NCBI GenBank assembly: GCA_046331245.1
Contig: JAXLRH010000004.1
Coordinates: 255,913-319,912, forward strand
Source: SSF14 sp046331245
GTDB taxonomy: Bacteria > Actinomycetota > Acidimicrobiia > Acidimicrobiales > Microtrichaceae
Length of the DNA stretch: 64,000 nt
Direction: 5' to 3'
The notes below the pieces were generated by a model. It searched no databases. It saw nothing but the letters and a program-made list of their open reading frames with translations, and had not been told where the DNA came from. Below are positions 24,339 to 32,554 of the stretch, one piece after another. The number at the start of each line of letters is the position of its first letter. Position 1 is the first letter of the stretch. A program made the translations under genes and the position numbers.

Positions 24339-25435
24339 GGTGGGGTGAAGTGGGCCGTGATCGCGGCGAACCGCCGTCCGATCGCCCGCCAGTCGCAATG
24401 CTCCTCGACGTAGTGGCGGCCCGCAAGCGCGCGCTCGGCGTTGTCACGACCGATCAGCTGCTCGATGCCCTCGCCGAAGGCGTCCAGGTCGACGGTGAGC
24501 ACGCCGGCGTCGTCGGCGTCGATGCCGCGAGCGCCGACGCTGGTGGACACGACGGGGAGGCCCGCGGCCAGGTAGGTGAGCAGCTTCAGGTTCGAGCCGC
24601 TACCTGCGCTCATGGGGTTGAGGGCGATGTCGCTCGCCGCGAGCAGGAGGTCGAGGAGGTCGTCGTTGACGAGGCCGAGCAGTCTCACGTTGGGTGGCAC
24701 GTGGGTGCGGCCCAGCAGCTTCGAGTGCCGGCCGGCCAGGAGGAACTCGACGTCGGGGACGTTGCGGGCGATGTCGAGGAGCGCGCGTCCGGCGTTGATG
24801 TTCGGGAGGTGCGCCGAGCCGATGAACAGCGCGGTCGGCCGATGCCGCTCCAGGCCGATCTCCTCGGCGAGCGCGAGGTGGCGCCGCAGGCGGTCGCCGC
24901 CGACGACGAACTCGATCTCGGTCGTGTCGACGCCGTTCGGCACGACCGCCGTCGGTGCCGTGATGCGGTAGCGCTCGCCGAGGCTGTCGAGGTCGGCGTC
25001 GGTGGTGGCGGTGACGAGCGCTGCGTGCTCGACGGCGGCGCGCTCGGTGCGGTCCACCTGGTCGAGGAGCCATCGCCCGCCGGGATTCCTCGGGTACATG
25101 CTGCGCTTGAGGAGGTACTCGTCGTTGTGCTCGTCGCAGACGACCGGGACACCGTCGGCGAACGCCCGCACGGCGTGCACGAGGTAGGGCTGCACGAGCA
25201 CTGCGGCCGACGCGCCGTCGAGCGCCCGGGCCAGTGTGTCGGCGAATCCGTCGATGCCCGGCCACATGAGCCCCGTCGCGATGTCGGTGACGGACACGTC
25301 GCCCGTGACGAGGCGGAGGCGGGTCTCGCGGTCGACGTGCGCCGGCGACACGGCCACGCAGATCTCCTCGAAGCCGGGCGCCAGCTCGTGCCGGCCGGCC
25401 TGCGACGGGTCGGTGGTGATGCTGACCACCGTCAC
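24335..25435 (-). CDS. glycosyltransferase, C-terminal part of a frameshifted gene
   Basis: 366 aa of a GT-B enzyme: acceptor region VVCDEHNDEYLLKRSMYPRN, linker VVPNGVDTTEIEF, donor domain TALFIGSAHLPNINAGRALL and NPMSAGSGSNLKLLTYLAAG. The first beta strand (RIVEVSTYPLFPRQSGGQLR) is missing here but present in the preceding frame (25432-25695). The GTG 25435 start overlaps the stop of that frame (GTGA), so a coupled split gene is possible. A missing C in a GCCCTG context (near 25455) would restore one gene. Either a real frameshift or a sequence error. Confidence 0.75.
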   Translation of the reverse strand: MTVVSITTDPSQAGRHELAPGFEEICVAVSPAHVDRETRLRLVTGDVSVTDIATGLMWPGIDGFADTLARALDGASAAVLVQPYLVHAVRAFADGVPVVCDEHNDEYLLKRSMYPRNPGGRWLLDQVDRTERAAVEHAALVTATTDADLDSLGERYRITAPTAVVPNGVDTTEIEFVVGGDRLRRHLALAEEIGLERHRPTALFIGSAHLPNINAGRALLDIARNVPDVEFLLAGRHSKLLGRTHVPPNVRLLGLVNDDLLDLLLAASDIALNPMSAGSGSNLKLLTYLAAGLPVVSTSVGARGIDADDAGVLTVDLDAFGEGIEQLIGRDNAERALAGRHYVEEHCDWRAIGRRFAAITAHFTPP

Positions 25436-25695
25436 CTCCGTGCCGTCGTGCGCCAGGCCTCGGCGAGGTGCCGCCCCCGCAGCTGGCCGCCGCTCTGGCG
25501 GGGGAACAGCGGGTAGGTGCTCACCTCGACGATGCGGCGGGCGCGGTCGACCCGGCCGGTCGGTGGTGGCGACGGCCTCGTCCGGCTGCTTGCGGCGGTC
25601 GTCGGCGACGCCCCGACGACGTGCTCCATGAACGCCGGCACCGAGCGGTGCTGCAGTCGCGCGTCGAGGCGCTCAGCCCGGCGCCTGGCGCGCAC
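25432..25695 (-). pseudogene. N-terminal fragment of the frameshifted glycosyltransferase
   Basis: 87 codons ending in VEVSTYPLFPRQSGGQLRGR then HLAEAW, the first strand, Gly-rich loop and helix of a GT-B fold, which continue in the next frame as LAHDGTEVTVVSITT. The upstream part (GTG 25695 to about 25530) is Arg/Ser/Pro-rich and may not be real coding; the true start is unclear. It overlaps the aminotransferase 3' end. Confidence 0.5.
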
Positions 25696-26905
25696 GGCGT
25701 GGGCACGGGCGAGTCGCCGGTGCGGGCCCAGGCCAGCGGGTCACGCATCGGCGCCCTCGGGCCTCGCTCGTCCAGGCCACGAGTCGTCGTGCCGCCTCGG
25801 TGATGTCGGCCGTCGATCCGGCGAGCGACCATCTCATCCAGCGGTGACCCTCGACGGGATCGAAGTCGACGCCGGGCGCCGCGGCGACGCCGAGTTCGTT
25901 CAGCCAGAGGTCGACGAGCTCACGGCTGTCGATGCCCCAGTGCGACACGTCGCCGTACAGGTAGAAGGCGCCGCCGGCCGGCGCGACCTCCCGAACCCCC
26001 ATGGCGGCCAGCGCCTCGGTCATCACGCGGCGGTTCTCGGCGTAGCGGGCCACGTGCGCGTCGAGCTCCTCGCTGCAGTGCATGGCGGCGAGCGCCGCGT
26101 GTTGCGCCAGCGTGGGCGGTGAGAGGTAGAGGTTCTGGCTGAGCCGATCGGCTGCCTCGACGAGCTCGGCGGGCACGATCATCCAGCCGAGCCGCCACCC
26201 GGTCATCGAGAAGTACTTGGAGAAGCTGCCGATGACGATCGAGCGGGCGGAGCACGCCGTCGGTGCCGCCTCGCCGAACGTGATGCCGTGGTAGATCTCG
26301 TCGGCGACGAGCTGGACGTCGTGCCCGTCGCACCACCGCTGCAGCTCGTCGAGCGCGGCGGCGTCGTAGGTCGCCCCCGTCGGGTTGGCCGGGCTGGCGA
26401 CGATGACGCCGGCGGGCGGCTCCGCCAGCGCGTCGAGGTGCGACGCCCGGAGGAGGTAGCCGTCGTCGTGGCCGACCCGGACGGCGAGGGGCCGCAGGCC
26501 CAGCGCGACCAGGATCTGGCGGTAGCAGGGGTACCCGGGCTCGGCGACGGCCACGGTGGCGCCGGCGTCGAAGGCGGCGAGGGAGGCGAGCACCACGGCG
26601 GCCGATGCCCCGGCCGTGACGATCACGCGGGCGGGGTCGACCGCCACGTCGTACCGCTCGCGATACAGCGACGCGATGCGGGCGCGGAGCGGGGCGATGC
26701 CGCACGCCGGCGTGTACCCCAGCGGATCGCCGGCGGCGAGCAGGGCCGTGGCGGCGGCGACGGCGGCAGCAGGCGCGCCGCTCTGCGGCTGGCCGACTTC
26801 GAGGTGGAGCACGGCGTCGCCTGCGGCCTCGCGCTCGGCGGCGGCCGCGACCACCTCCATGACGTGGAACGGTTCGATCCGGCTCCGCCGGGATGCCGGA
26901 CTCAT
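25673..26905 (-). CDS. class I/II pyridoxal-phosphate aminotransferase
   Basis: A fold-type I PLP enzyme, 410 aa. Visible motifs: HLEVGQPQSGAP, LGYTPACGIAPLRARIASLY, the PLP/substrate loop VIVASPANPTGATY, DEIYHGITF, the Schiff-base Lys in GSFSKYFSMTGWRLGW, and the carboxylate Arg near RWSLAGST. Substrate is unknown; aspartate/aromatic or alanine-type are possible. The last 25 residues (after SEARG) are Arg/Pro-rich and unlike the family, perhaps a read-through after a lost stop. It starts 7 nt after the SCO6745-type gene. Confidence 0.85.
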   Translation of the reverse strand: MSPASRRSRIEPFHVMEVVAAAAEREAAGDAVLHLEVGQPQSGAPAAAVAAATALLAAGDPLGYTPACGIAPLRARIASLYRERYDVAVDPARVIVTAGASAAVVLASLAAFDAGATVAVAEPGYPCYRQILVALGLRPLAVRVGHDDGYLLRASHLDALAEPPAGVIVASPANPTGATYDAAALDELQRWCDGHDVQLVADEIYHGITFGEAAPTACSARSIVIGSFSKYFSMTGWRLGWMIVPAELVEAADRLSQNLYLSPPTLAQHAALAAMHCSEELDAHVARYAENRRVMTEALAAMGVREVAPAGGAFYLYGDVSHWGIDSRELVDLWLNELGVAAAPGVDFDPVEGHRWMRWSLAGSTADITEAARRLVAWTSEARGRRCVTRWPGPAPATRPCPRRARQAPG

Positions 26906-26912
26906 GTCGGGG

Positions 26913-27641
26913 TCAGATCAGCCCGCCGCGGACGGCCCGCACCAGCTCGACGAAGTGCTCGCGCTCGGTGTCGTCCAACGCCTCGAGCGGCTGTGCCGCC
27001 AGCTCTCCGGTGCGCTGCTCGACCGCGAGCATCGCGTTGGCGAGGTGGGCGACGTCGGGGTAGGGCTCCACGTAGCCGAACAGCGCGGCGTTCGGCGCGC
27101 CGCCGGTGCTGAGGACGGCGTGCGCGGGATCGATGCCGGCGGCGACGACGGCGATCAGGTGTGCGCCCCCGCGGTACTCGCGCAGGATGTTGAGCCGCAG
27201 CGCTGCCGCCCCCTTGCCGTCGCTCGGGACGTCGAGCGCCCGCCAACCGGCGAACAGCGGCTGGCCCGCGGACTGCGCGGCGGCGATGACGCGCCCGGCG
27301 AGGCCGGACAGCTCGTCGTAGTCGACGTCGGCGCCGAAGTGGTCCCGGCCCCACTGGGCGCACGCGTCGGCGAAGAGCTCGGCCGCCCGGTGAGGCGGCT
27401 GCGCGGCGCGTCCCTGGTTCCACAGCGAGCGGACCGTGGCGGGCTCGAAGAAACCGAGCGTCGCGACCACCACGTCGGGGTCGACGTCGCCGAGGACGCC
27501 GCAGCGCCCGCAGAAGTAGAAGTCGAGCCCGTCGAAGCCGTGCTCGGCCGCCGCCGCATAGGTGGTCGGGTCGAACATGAACCGCGAGCCGATCGAGCCG
27601 ATCGGTCGGGCGATGGCGGACGCTGCGTCGAGCGGAGTCAT
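26913..27641 (-). CDS. SCO6745-family conserved actinobacterial protein
   Basis: A 242-aa all-helical protein. The family pattern is seen in MFDPTTYAAAAEHGFDGLDF, YFCGRCGVLGDVDPDVVVAT, LGFFEPATVRSLWNQG and the C-terminal LNILREYRGGAHLIAVVAAG. The biochemical role is not established; the fold recalls SalK/MarR-like proteins without a clear wing. Mid-sequence FAGWRALDVPSDGKGAAALR is also conserved. It lies 7 nt upstream of the aminotransferase, so they are probably co-transcribed. Confidence 0.65.
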   Translation of the reverse strand: MTPLDAASAIARPIGSIGSRFMFDPTTYAAAAEHGFDGLDFYFCGRCGVLGDVDPDVVVATLGFFEPATVRSLWNQGRAAQPPHRAAELFADACAQWGRDHFGADVDYDELSGLAGRVIAAAQSAGQPLFAGWRALDVPSDGKGAAALRLNILREYRGGAHLIAVVAAGIDPAHAVLSTGGAPNAALFGYVEPYPDVAHLANAMLAVEQRTGELAAQPLEALDDTEREHFVELVRAVRGGLI

Positions 27642-27662
27642 GCCCCGATCTTCGCAGACCCG

Positions 27663-28862
27663 CTACTTGGCGACGATGACCGACGAGCCGTGGCCGAACA
27701 GGCCCTGGTTCGCCGTGATGCCCACCCGGGCGCCCTCGGCCTGGCGGCCGGTGGCCTGGCCGCGCAGCTGCCACGTGAGCTCGCACACCTGGGCGATCGC
27801 CTGGGCCGGCACGGCCTCACCGAAGCAGGCGAGACCGCCGGACGGGTTCACCACGACCCGGCCGCCGAACGTCGTCTGACCGTCGCGCAGCAGCTTCTCG
27901 GCCTCGCCCGGTCCGCAGAACCCGAGGTCCTCGTACCAGTCGAGCTCGAGTGCGGTGGAGAGGTCGTACACCTCGGCGACGTCGATGTCGTCGGGGCCGA
28001 GGCCCGCCTGCGCGTACGCCGCGTCGCCGATCGCCTGCTTGAAGGTGCGGGGCGGGATGTCGAGGCCGGCGGCGCTGTCGGTCGAGAAGTTCGGCATCTC
28101 GATGACGGTGTTGGGGAAGGTGGGCGTGACGGTGGAGACGCCCTTGATCTTCACGGCGTCGGCATGGCCGTGGGCGGCGGCCCACTCCTTGGACGCGATG
28201 ATCATCGCGGCGCCGCCGTCGGAGGTGGCGCAGATGCTGAGCAGGCGCAGGGGGTCGGCGACGACCGGCGACGCGAGCACGTCCTCGACCGTGTACTCCT
28301 TGCGGAAGCGGGCATACGGGTTGTTGAGGCCGTGGCTCGCGTTCTTCACCTTCACCCGCGCGAAGTCCTCTTCGGTCGCGCCGTAGAGGTCCATGCGCCG
28401 GCGGGCGTAGAGGCCGAAGTAGGTGGGGTTGGTCGCGCCCAGGAGGCGGAAGCGGAGCCAGTCGGGGTCGTCGCCGCGCTCGCCCTTCGCCGGGGCCAGG
28501 AACCCCTTCGGCGTGGTGTCGGCGCCGACGACGAGTGCGACGTCGCACAGGCCGGCGAGGATGCGGTGCCGCGCCGCCTCGATGGCCATCACGCCCGACG
28601 CGCACGCGCCGTAGGCCGACGTGACGGGGATACCGGTCCAGCCCATCGCCTGCGCGAAGGTCGCGCCCGCGACGTAGCCCGGGTAGCCGTTGCGCATGGT
28701 GTCGGCGCCGGCGACGAACTGCACGTCCCGGTAGTCGATGCCGGCGTCGGCGACCGCGTCCTTGATGGCGGCCACGCCGTACTCGACGAAGTTGCGACCC
28801 CACTTGCCCCAGGGGTGCATGCCCACACCGATGACGGAGACCTCGTCCACTGCGCCGCTCAT
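27663..28862 (-). CDS. thiolase-fold lipid-transfer protein (Ltp/SCP-x type)
   Basis: A 399-aa thiolase-superfamily enzyme of the nonspecific lipid-transfer (Ltp) type. Conserved parts: VSVIGVGMHPWGKWGRNFVE, SAYGACASGVMAIEAARHRI (nucleophile region), DDIDVAEVYDLSTALELDWY and NPSGGLACFGEAVPAQAIAQ. In steroid degraders Ltp2 is the retro-aldolase that works with a DUF35 protein to cleave the C17 side chain; a DUF35 gene overlaps here by 4 nt (ATGA). ATG 28862 has GGAGG 6 nt upstream. The operon has a TCTGAC-type operator upstream at 29355. Confidence 0.85.
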   Translation of the reverse strand: MSGAVDEVSVIGVGMHPWGKWGRNFVEYGVAAIKDAVADAGIDYRDVQFVAGADTMRNGYPGYVAGATFAQAMGWTGIPVTSAYGACASGVMAIEAARHRILAGLCDVALVVGADTTPKGFLAPAKGERGDDPDWLRFRLLGATNPTYFGLYARRRMDLYGATEEDFARVKVKNASHGLNNPYARFRKEYTVEDVLASPVVADPLRLLSICATSDGGAAMIIASKEWAAAHGHADAVKIKGVSTVTPTFPNTVIEMPNFSTDSAAGLDIPPRTFKQAIGDAAYAQAGLGPDDIDVAEVYDLSTALELDWYEDLGFCGPGEAEKLLRDGQTTFGGRVVVNPSGGLACFGEAVPAQAIAQVCELTWQLRGQATGRQAEGARVGITANQGLFGHGSSVIVAK

Positions 28863-29305
28863 GCCGCACCTCCCCAGCCCACCGGCTGCCACTTCCACAT
28901 CATGTAGTCGTTCTCGTCGTCGCTGTAGAGGGTGTCGAGCACCAGCTCCATCTCGGCCCCGACCTGCAGGTCGTCGGCCGTGACGCCGGCGGGGCACTGC
29001 CCGAGCACGACCATCTTCTCGTCGGCCAGCTCGACGGCGGCGATGAAGAACGGCTCGTACGGGTCGGCCACCGGGATGTACGGATCGGGCGGCTGGTAGC
29101 CGGCGTTCGTGTAGCTCCACAGACGACCCGTGCGGCTCAGCTCCACGGGCACCAGCTCGGCGGTCGAGTGGCCCGGCGCCCGCGACATCGTGGTCTCGGG
29201 CGGGAAGAAGACGGTGCCGCTCTCGGAGCACCGGGTGCCGATGAGGCGGGGCTCGTCATCGAGGGTGAACCACCCCTCGACGGCGGCTACGCGTGACCTG
29301 GACAT
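28859..29305 (-). CDS. DUF35 OB-fold protein, thiolase/aldolase partner
   Basis: 148 aa: an N-terminal rubredoxin-like stretch (RLIGTRCSESGTVFFPPETT) and an OB fold (GRLWSYTNAGYQPPDPYIPV, MVVLGQCPAGVTADDLQVGA, MELVLDTLYSDDEN). DUF35 proteins such as ChsH2 bind acyl-CoA and activate Ltp-type partners. Only one of the usual four Zn-ribbon Cys is left in the first domain. AAAGAGG precedes the ATG at 29305 and the Ltp gene follows with overlap, so they probably form a complex. Confidence 0.85.
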   Translation of the reverse strand: MSRSRVAAVEGWFTLDDEPRLIGTRCSESGTVFFPPETTMSRAPGHSTAELVPVELSRTGRLWSYTNAGYQPPDPYIPVADPYEPFFIAAVELADEKMVVLGQCPAGVTADDLQVGAEMELVLDTLYSDDENDYMMWKWQPVGWGGAA

Positions 29306-29354
29306 GGTCGCCTCTTTCGTTCGAAGTCGGGCCGCTGCGCGTCCGGTGACGGAA

Positions 29355-29371
29355 TCTGACGGACCGTCAGG
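29355..29371. promoter_or_regulatory. TCTGAC-type operator, site 1
   Basis: TCTGACGGACCGTCAGG: arms CTGACGG and CCGTCAG around A. One outer base departs from the consensus TCTGAC-N5-GTCAGA. It lies 50 nt upstream of the DUF35-Ltp operon (minus strand) and about 93 nt upstream of the plus-strand gene at 29464. Confidence 0.7.
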
Positions 29372-29463
29372 CCAGCGGTCGGAACAGCGTGCCCCACTGG
29401 GCCGTTCGGATCAATTCTCCCGGGCCCCGAGGCGTTGCGGGGGAGGCGCTTTACCTTGACCGC

Positions 29464-30177
29464 ATGAGCGCACCTCAGCTGCTCCGCGACGCGGGGCTCG
29501 ACGCGGTGATCGGCATGTATCCCGTGGTGCACCGCCTCCGGACGACCGTGGTCGCGCCATGGGCGTCGGCGGCGACCGGCGACCCCGCCGTGCGCGCCCC
29601 GCGACGGGTGCTCGTGTACGGCCCGACGGGCTGCGGCGTGCGCTTCATCGCTGCTCGCCTTGCGGACGAGCTGGCCGTGCACGCCGGTGTCGGCGCCGTC
29701 GTGTTGGACGCGCTCGACGACGACGCCCACCACGACGCGTCGGAGGTCGCGGCGCTGCTCGACGGCCCCGAAGCACGCGACGTCGTGCTCATCGGCGTGT
29801 CGCACCGCCCGTGGCTGCTGTCGACGCAGTTCTTCGACGAGGGGGGCTTCGAGCGCATGGCGTTCGTGCCGCCTCCCGATTGGGACGCTCGCCGCTTCCG
29901 CCTGTGGGAGACGCCGTGGGGCAGCCGCCTCGATGCCGGCGACCTCGATCAGCTGGTCGCCGCGACCGAGGGCTGGGCCGGCTCCGACCTGGCGCTCCTC
30001 GGCGGTGTCGGCGCGGCGTCGCTGCCGACGATGGCGGAGCTCACTGCCGCGGTGTCGGCGGGAGCGACCGATGCGGGCGAGTGGCTCGCCCACGCACGTG
30101 ACCTCGTCGGCAGTCTGCACCCCTACGGGCGGGTCGACGACCTCGTGGGGTACATGCAGCGCTACCGCCTGCTGTAG
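29464..30177 (+). CDS. AAA-like ATPase fold protein with degenerate Walker A
   Basis: A 237-aa protein that resembles the AAA+ core. A P-loop-like YGPTGCGVRFIAARLADELA (about residues 51-70) has Val-Arg where Lys-Thr/Ser is required; the Walker B region reads RDVVLIGVSHRPW, and a C-terminal ATEGWAGSDLALLGG resembles the AAA lid. ATP binding is therefore doubtful. It is leaderless: TACCTT ends 6 nt before ATG 29464. No similar partner gene is adjacent. Function unknown. Confidence 0.65.
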   Translation: MSAPQLLRDAGLDAVIGMYPVVHRLRTTVVAPWASAATGDPAVRAPRRVLVYGPTGCGVRFIAARLADELAVHAGVGAVVLDALDDDAHHDASEVAALLDGPEARDVVLIGVSHRPWLLSTQFFDEGGFERMAFVPPPDWDARRFRLWETPWGSRLDAGDLDQLVAATEGWAGSDLALLGGVGAASLPTMAELTAAVSAGATDAGEWLAHARDLVGSLHPYGRVDDLVGYMQRYRLL

Positions 30178-30190
30178 GTCGCGCCGGCCA

Positions 30191-30889
30191 CTAGTTCCAC
30201 TGGCTGCGGTCCTGGTAGTCGGCGGTGGGCTGCGTCGCGACCTGGTCGTCGGTGACGTCGTACACGGGCTCGTAGCGACCGCTGCGAATCGTGATGACGG
30301 CCATCACGGCGAGGGCGACGGCGAGGAGCGCGACCGCCACGACCAACAGCACGCTGGTGGTGCTCGGTTGGGCGATGTGCACGTTGAGGACGGCGTCGCG
30401 CGCCGCCTGCGGGCTCGCGTCGACCCGCTTGGTCATCGCGTCGACCCCGGCCTGGCAGGCCGTGAGGTCGGTCTGCGCGCCCGAGAGCGACCGGCTGTTC
30501 AACCGGTCGGCGAGGCGGGCCAGGCAACCGTCGACGCCGGCGAGGCTCGACGAGATGCCGTCGGCGTCGTTCGAGAGCTCGTCGAGCTGCACCTGCTGCT
30601 TCGTGACCGTGCCGCCCGCGAGGTTCAGCTCCACCAGCGCCTCCTCGAGGCGTGCCGGCGGCACCTTGAACGTGAGGCGGCTGTCGCCGCCGCCGTCGTA
30701 GGACGTGCTCTCGGACGACTTCGTCGCTCCGACGGACGCGAGCCGGCTGATCACCAGTCCTCGCAGCGCGACCACCTTGTCCGACTCGATGGTGACGTCG
30801 GCCGTGGCCCCGGGCGCGTGCTGCTGACCGGACCACCAGACGAGGCCCAGGAGGACGGGCACGCCGAGGAGCACGAGCATCCGCTTCAC
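30191..30889 (-). CDS. DUF4349-like membrane protein
   Basis: A 232-aa protein with an N-terminal TM/signal segment (MLVLLGVPVLLGLVWW), an external domain, and a second TM near residues 178-198 (SVLLVVAVALLAVALAVMAV). The external part has SYDGGGDSRLTFKVPPARLE and EALVELNLAGGTVTKQQVQL, then a helical hairpin, matching DUF4349 proteins (putative lipoprotein/anti-sigma-like). Function is not known. The C-terminal cytoplasmic tail ends QDRSQWN. It converges on the 29464 gene with a 13-nt gap. Confidence 0.6.
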   Translation of the reverse strand: MKRMLVLLGVPVLLGLVWWSGQQHAPGATADVTIESDKVVALRGLVISRLASVGATKSSESTSYDGGGDSRLTFKVPPARLEEALVELNLAGGTVTKQQVQLDELSNDADGISSSLAGVDGCLARLADRLNSRSLSGAQTDLTACQAGVDAMTKRVDASPQAARDAVLNVHIAQPSTTSVLLVVAVALLAVALAVMAVITIRSGRYEPVYDVTDDQVATQPTADYQDRSQWN

Positions 30890-30934
30890 GGCGCAAGGCT
30901 ATGAGCGCGCCCCCGCACGGGCGCGGACCCCGGC

Positions 30935-31717
30935 TCAGGCGGAGTCGCCGCCGGCGTTGGAGGCGGCGAGGAACGCGGGGCGCTCGCCACCGCCGTGCAG
31001 CAGCACCTGGGCCCCGCTGACGTACGACGCGAGCGGCGACGCGAGGTACACGCACGTGTCGGCCACGTCGCCGGGCGTGCCCATGCGGCCGAGCGGCACG
31101 GTGGCGGCCACTGCGGCGACACCGTCGGCGTCGCCGTAGTGCATCTCCGCCTGCTCGGTCTCGATAAGCCCGCAGGTGACGGCGTTGACCCGGACCTTCG
31201 GCGCCCACTCGACGGCGAGCGACTGCGTGAGGTTGAGGAGGCCGGCCTTGGCCGCACCGTACGCGGCAGTGCCGGGCGAAGGACGAACGGCGGACACCGA
31301 CGCGATGTTGATGATGGTGCCGCCCGACTCCTGGCCCTGCATCGTCGCGTTGGCCCGCTGCGCGAGATGGAGCGGCGCCACGAGGTTGAGGCGGATGATC
31401 GACTCGCTGAAGCGGGGCGACGCCGTGGCCGCGTCGACGTGGGGGCTGCCGCCCGCGTTGTTGATCACGATGTCGACGCGACCCCAGCGGCGCTCGGCCT
31501 CGCCGACCAGCGCGTCGACCTGCTCGGGGTCGCGCACGTCGCACGCCGTGAAGGCGGCGGTGCGCCCGCCGGCGGAGGGGAGATCGGCCGGCTCGGTGCG
31601 GCCACACGTGAGCACGTCGGCCCCCAGTTCGAGGAAGCGCTCGCAGATCGTGCGGCCGATGCCCTTGGTGCCGCCGGTGACGATCACCACCTGGCCCGTG
31701 AAGTCGATGCTCAACAT
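30935..31717 (-). CDS. short-chain dehydrogenase, steroid cluster
   Basis: A 260-aa NAD(P)-dependent SDR. The cofactor motif is VVIVTGGTKGIGRTICERFL (TGxxxGIG), then INNAGGSPHVDAA, the catalytic Ser in IINIASVSAVRPSP and YGAAKAGLLNLTQ (YxxxK). It is divergent from the EchA20 homologue over a 77-nt region holding an operator, like the Rv3549c/echA20 arrangement in mycobacteria. A CoA-thioester intermediate as substrate is likely. ATG 31717 is preceded by TACCGT 7 nt upstream (leaderless); GTG 31726 is the longer choice. Confidence 0.8.
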   Translation of the reverse strand: MLSIDFTGQVVIVTGGTKGIGRTICERFLELGADVLTCGRTEPADLPSAGGRTAAFTACDVRDPEQVDALVGEAERRWGRVDIVINNAGGSPHVDAATASPRFSESIIRLNLVAPLHLAQRANATMQGQESGGTIINIASVSAVRPSPGTAAYGAAKAGLLNLTQSLAVEWAPKVRVNAVTCGLIETEQAEMHYGDADGVAAVAATVPLGRMGTPGDVADTCVYLASPLASYVSGAQVLLHGGGERPAFLAASNAGGDSA

Positions 31718-31756
31718 GGACGTCACGGTAGGCGATCGTGGAAACTGGATCGGTCC

Positions 31757-31777
31757 GATCTGACGGAGTGTCAGATC
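31757..31777. promoter_or_regulatory. TCTGAC-type operator, site 2
   Basis: GATCTGAC-GGAGT-GTCAGATC, a perfect 8-bp inverted repeat. It sits between the divergent SDR (minus) and echA20-like (plus) genes, 18 nt before the GTG of the latter, so one site can control both. Confidence 0.8.
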
Positions 31778-31794
31778 TGCGGAGGGAGAACACC

Positions 31795-32553
31795 GTGCCC
31801 ATCACCTGTACCGTCGCCGACGGCATCGCCGAGGTCGTCATGGCGAACCCGCCCGTGAACGCGCTGACGGTCGCCGGGTGGTTCGAGCTCGCCGACGTGA
31901 TCACGGCGGCCGGTCGCGACCAGTCCGTCGGCGCCGTCGTGCTGCGCGCCGAGGGGAAGGGCTGGAACGCGGGCGTCGACATCAAGGAGATGCAGAACAC
32001 GGAGGGCTTCGACGCCCTGCTCGGCGCCAACCGCGGCTGCTACGCGGCGTTCGCCGCCGTGTACGAGTGTGAGGTGCCGGTCATCGCGGCGGTACACGAC
32101 TTCTGCCTGGGCGGTGGCATCGGCCTCGTCGGCAACGCCGACGTGATCGTGGCGGCCGAGGGCACGCGGTTCGGCCTCCCCGAGGTCAACCAGGGCGCGC
32201 TGGGCGCGGCCACCCACCTCTCGCGACTGGTGCCCCAGCACAAGATGCGGGAGATGGTGTACACCGCGCTCCCGGTCGACGTGTCGGTGCTCGCTGCCTA
32301 CGGCTCGGTGGCGCGTGTCGTCCCGGCCGAGGAACTGCGGGACGCGGCGATGGAGATCGCCGCGGTGATCTGCACGAAGTCGCGGTTCGTCATCCGCCGT
32401 GCGAAGGAGTCGCTCAACGCGATCGACCCCGTCGACGTGAAGCGCAGCTACCGCTACGAGCAGGGCTTCACGTTCGAGCTCAACCTGGCGGGGGTCGCGG
32501 ACGAGGCCCGCGACGCGTTCGTCGAGAAGCGCGACGCGACCTTCAGCAAGTAG
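31795..32553 (+). CDS. echA20: EchA20-like ring-cleaving enoyl-CoA hydratase family enzyme
   Basis: A 252-aa crotonase-fold enzyme. Oxyanion-hole regions: LRAEGKGWNAGVDIKEMQNT and VHDFCLGGGIGLVGNADVIV. It matches EchA20 (Rv3550), which hydrolyses ring D of the HIEC-CoA intermediate in steroid degradation. Support comes from the neighbouring ipdABC operon and the shared operator. GTG 31795 has GGAGGGAG 6 nt upstream. The C-terminal helix ends RDATFSK. A general enoyl-CoA hydratase is the alternative. Confidence 0.8.
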   Translation: MPITCTVADGIAEVVMANPPVNALTVAGWFELADVITAAGRDQSVGAVVLRAEGKGWNAGVDIKEMQNTEGFDALLGANRGCYAAFAAVYECEVPVIAAVHDFCLGGGIGLVGNADVIVAAEGTRFGLPEVNQGALGAATHLSRLVPQHKMREMVYTALPVDVSVLAAYGSVARVVPAEELRDAAMEIAAVICTKSRFVIRRAKESLNAIDPVDVKRSYRYEQGFTFELNLAGVADEARDAFVEKRDATFSK

Positions 32554-32554
32554 G

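Noticed and set aside
25533..25832. Independent small gene between aminotransferase and glycosyltransferase
   Set aside because: Frames there are Arg/Ser/Pro-rich without a recognised domain. The best explanation is the frameshifted N-terminus of the glycosyltransferase plus read-through of the aminotransferase.
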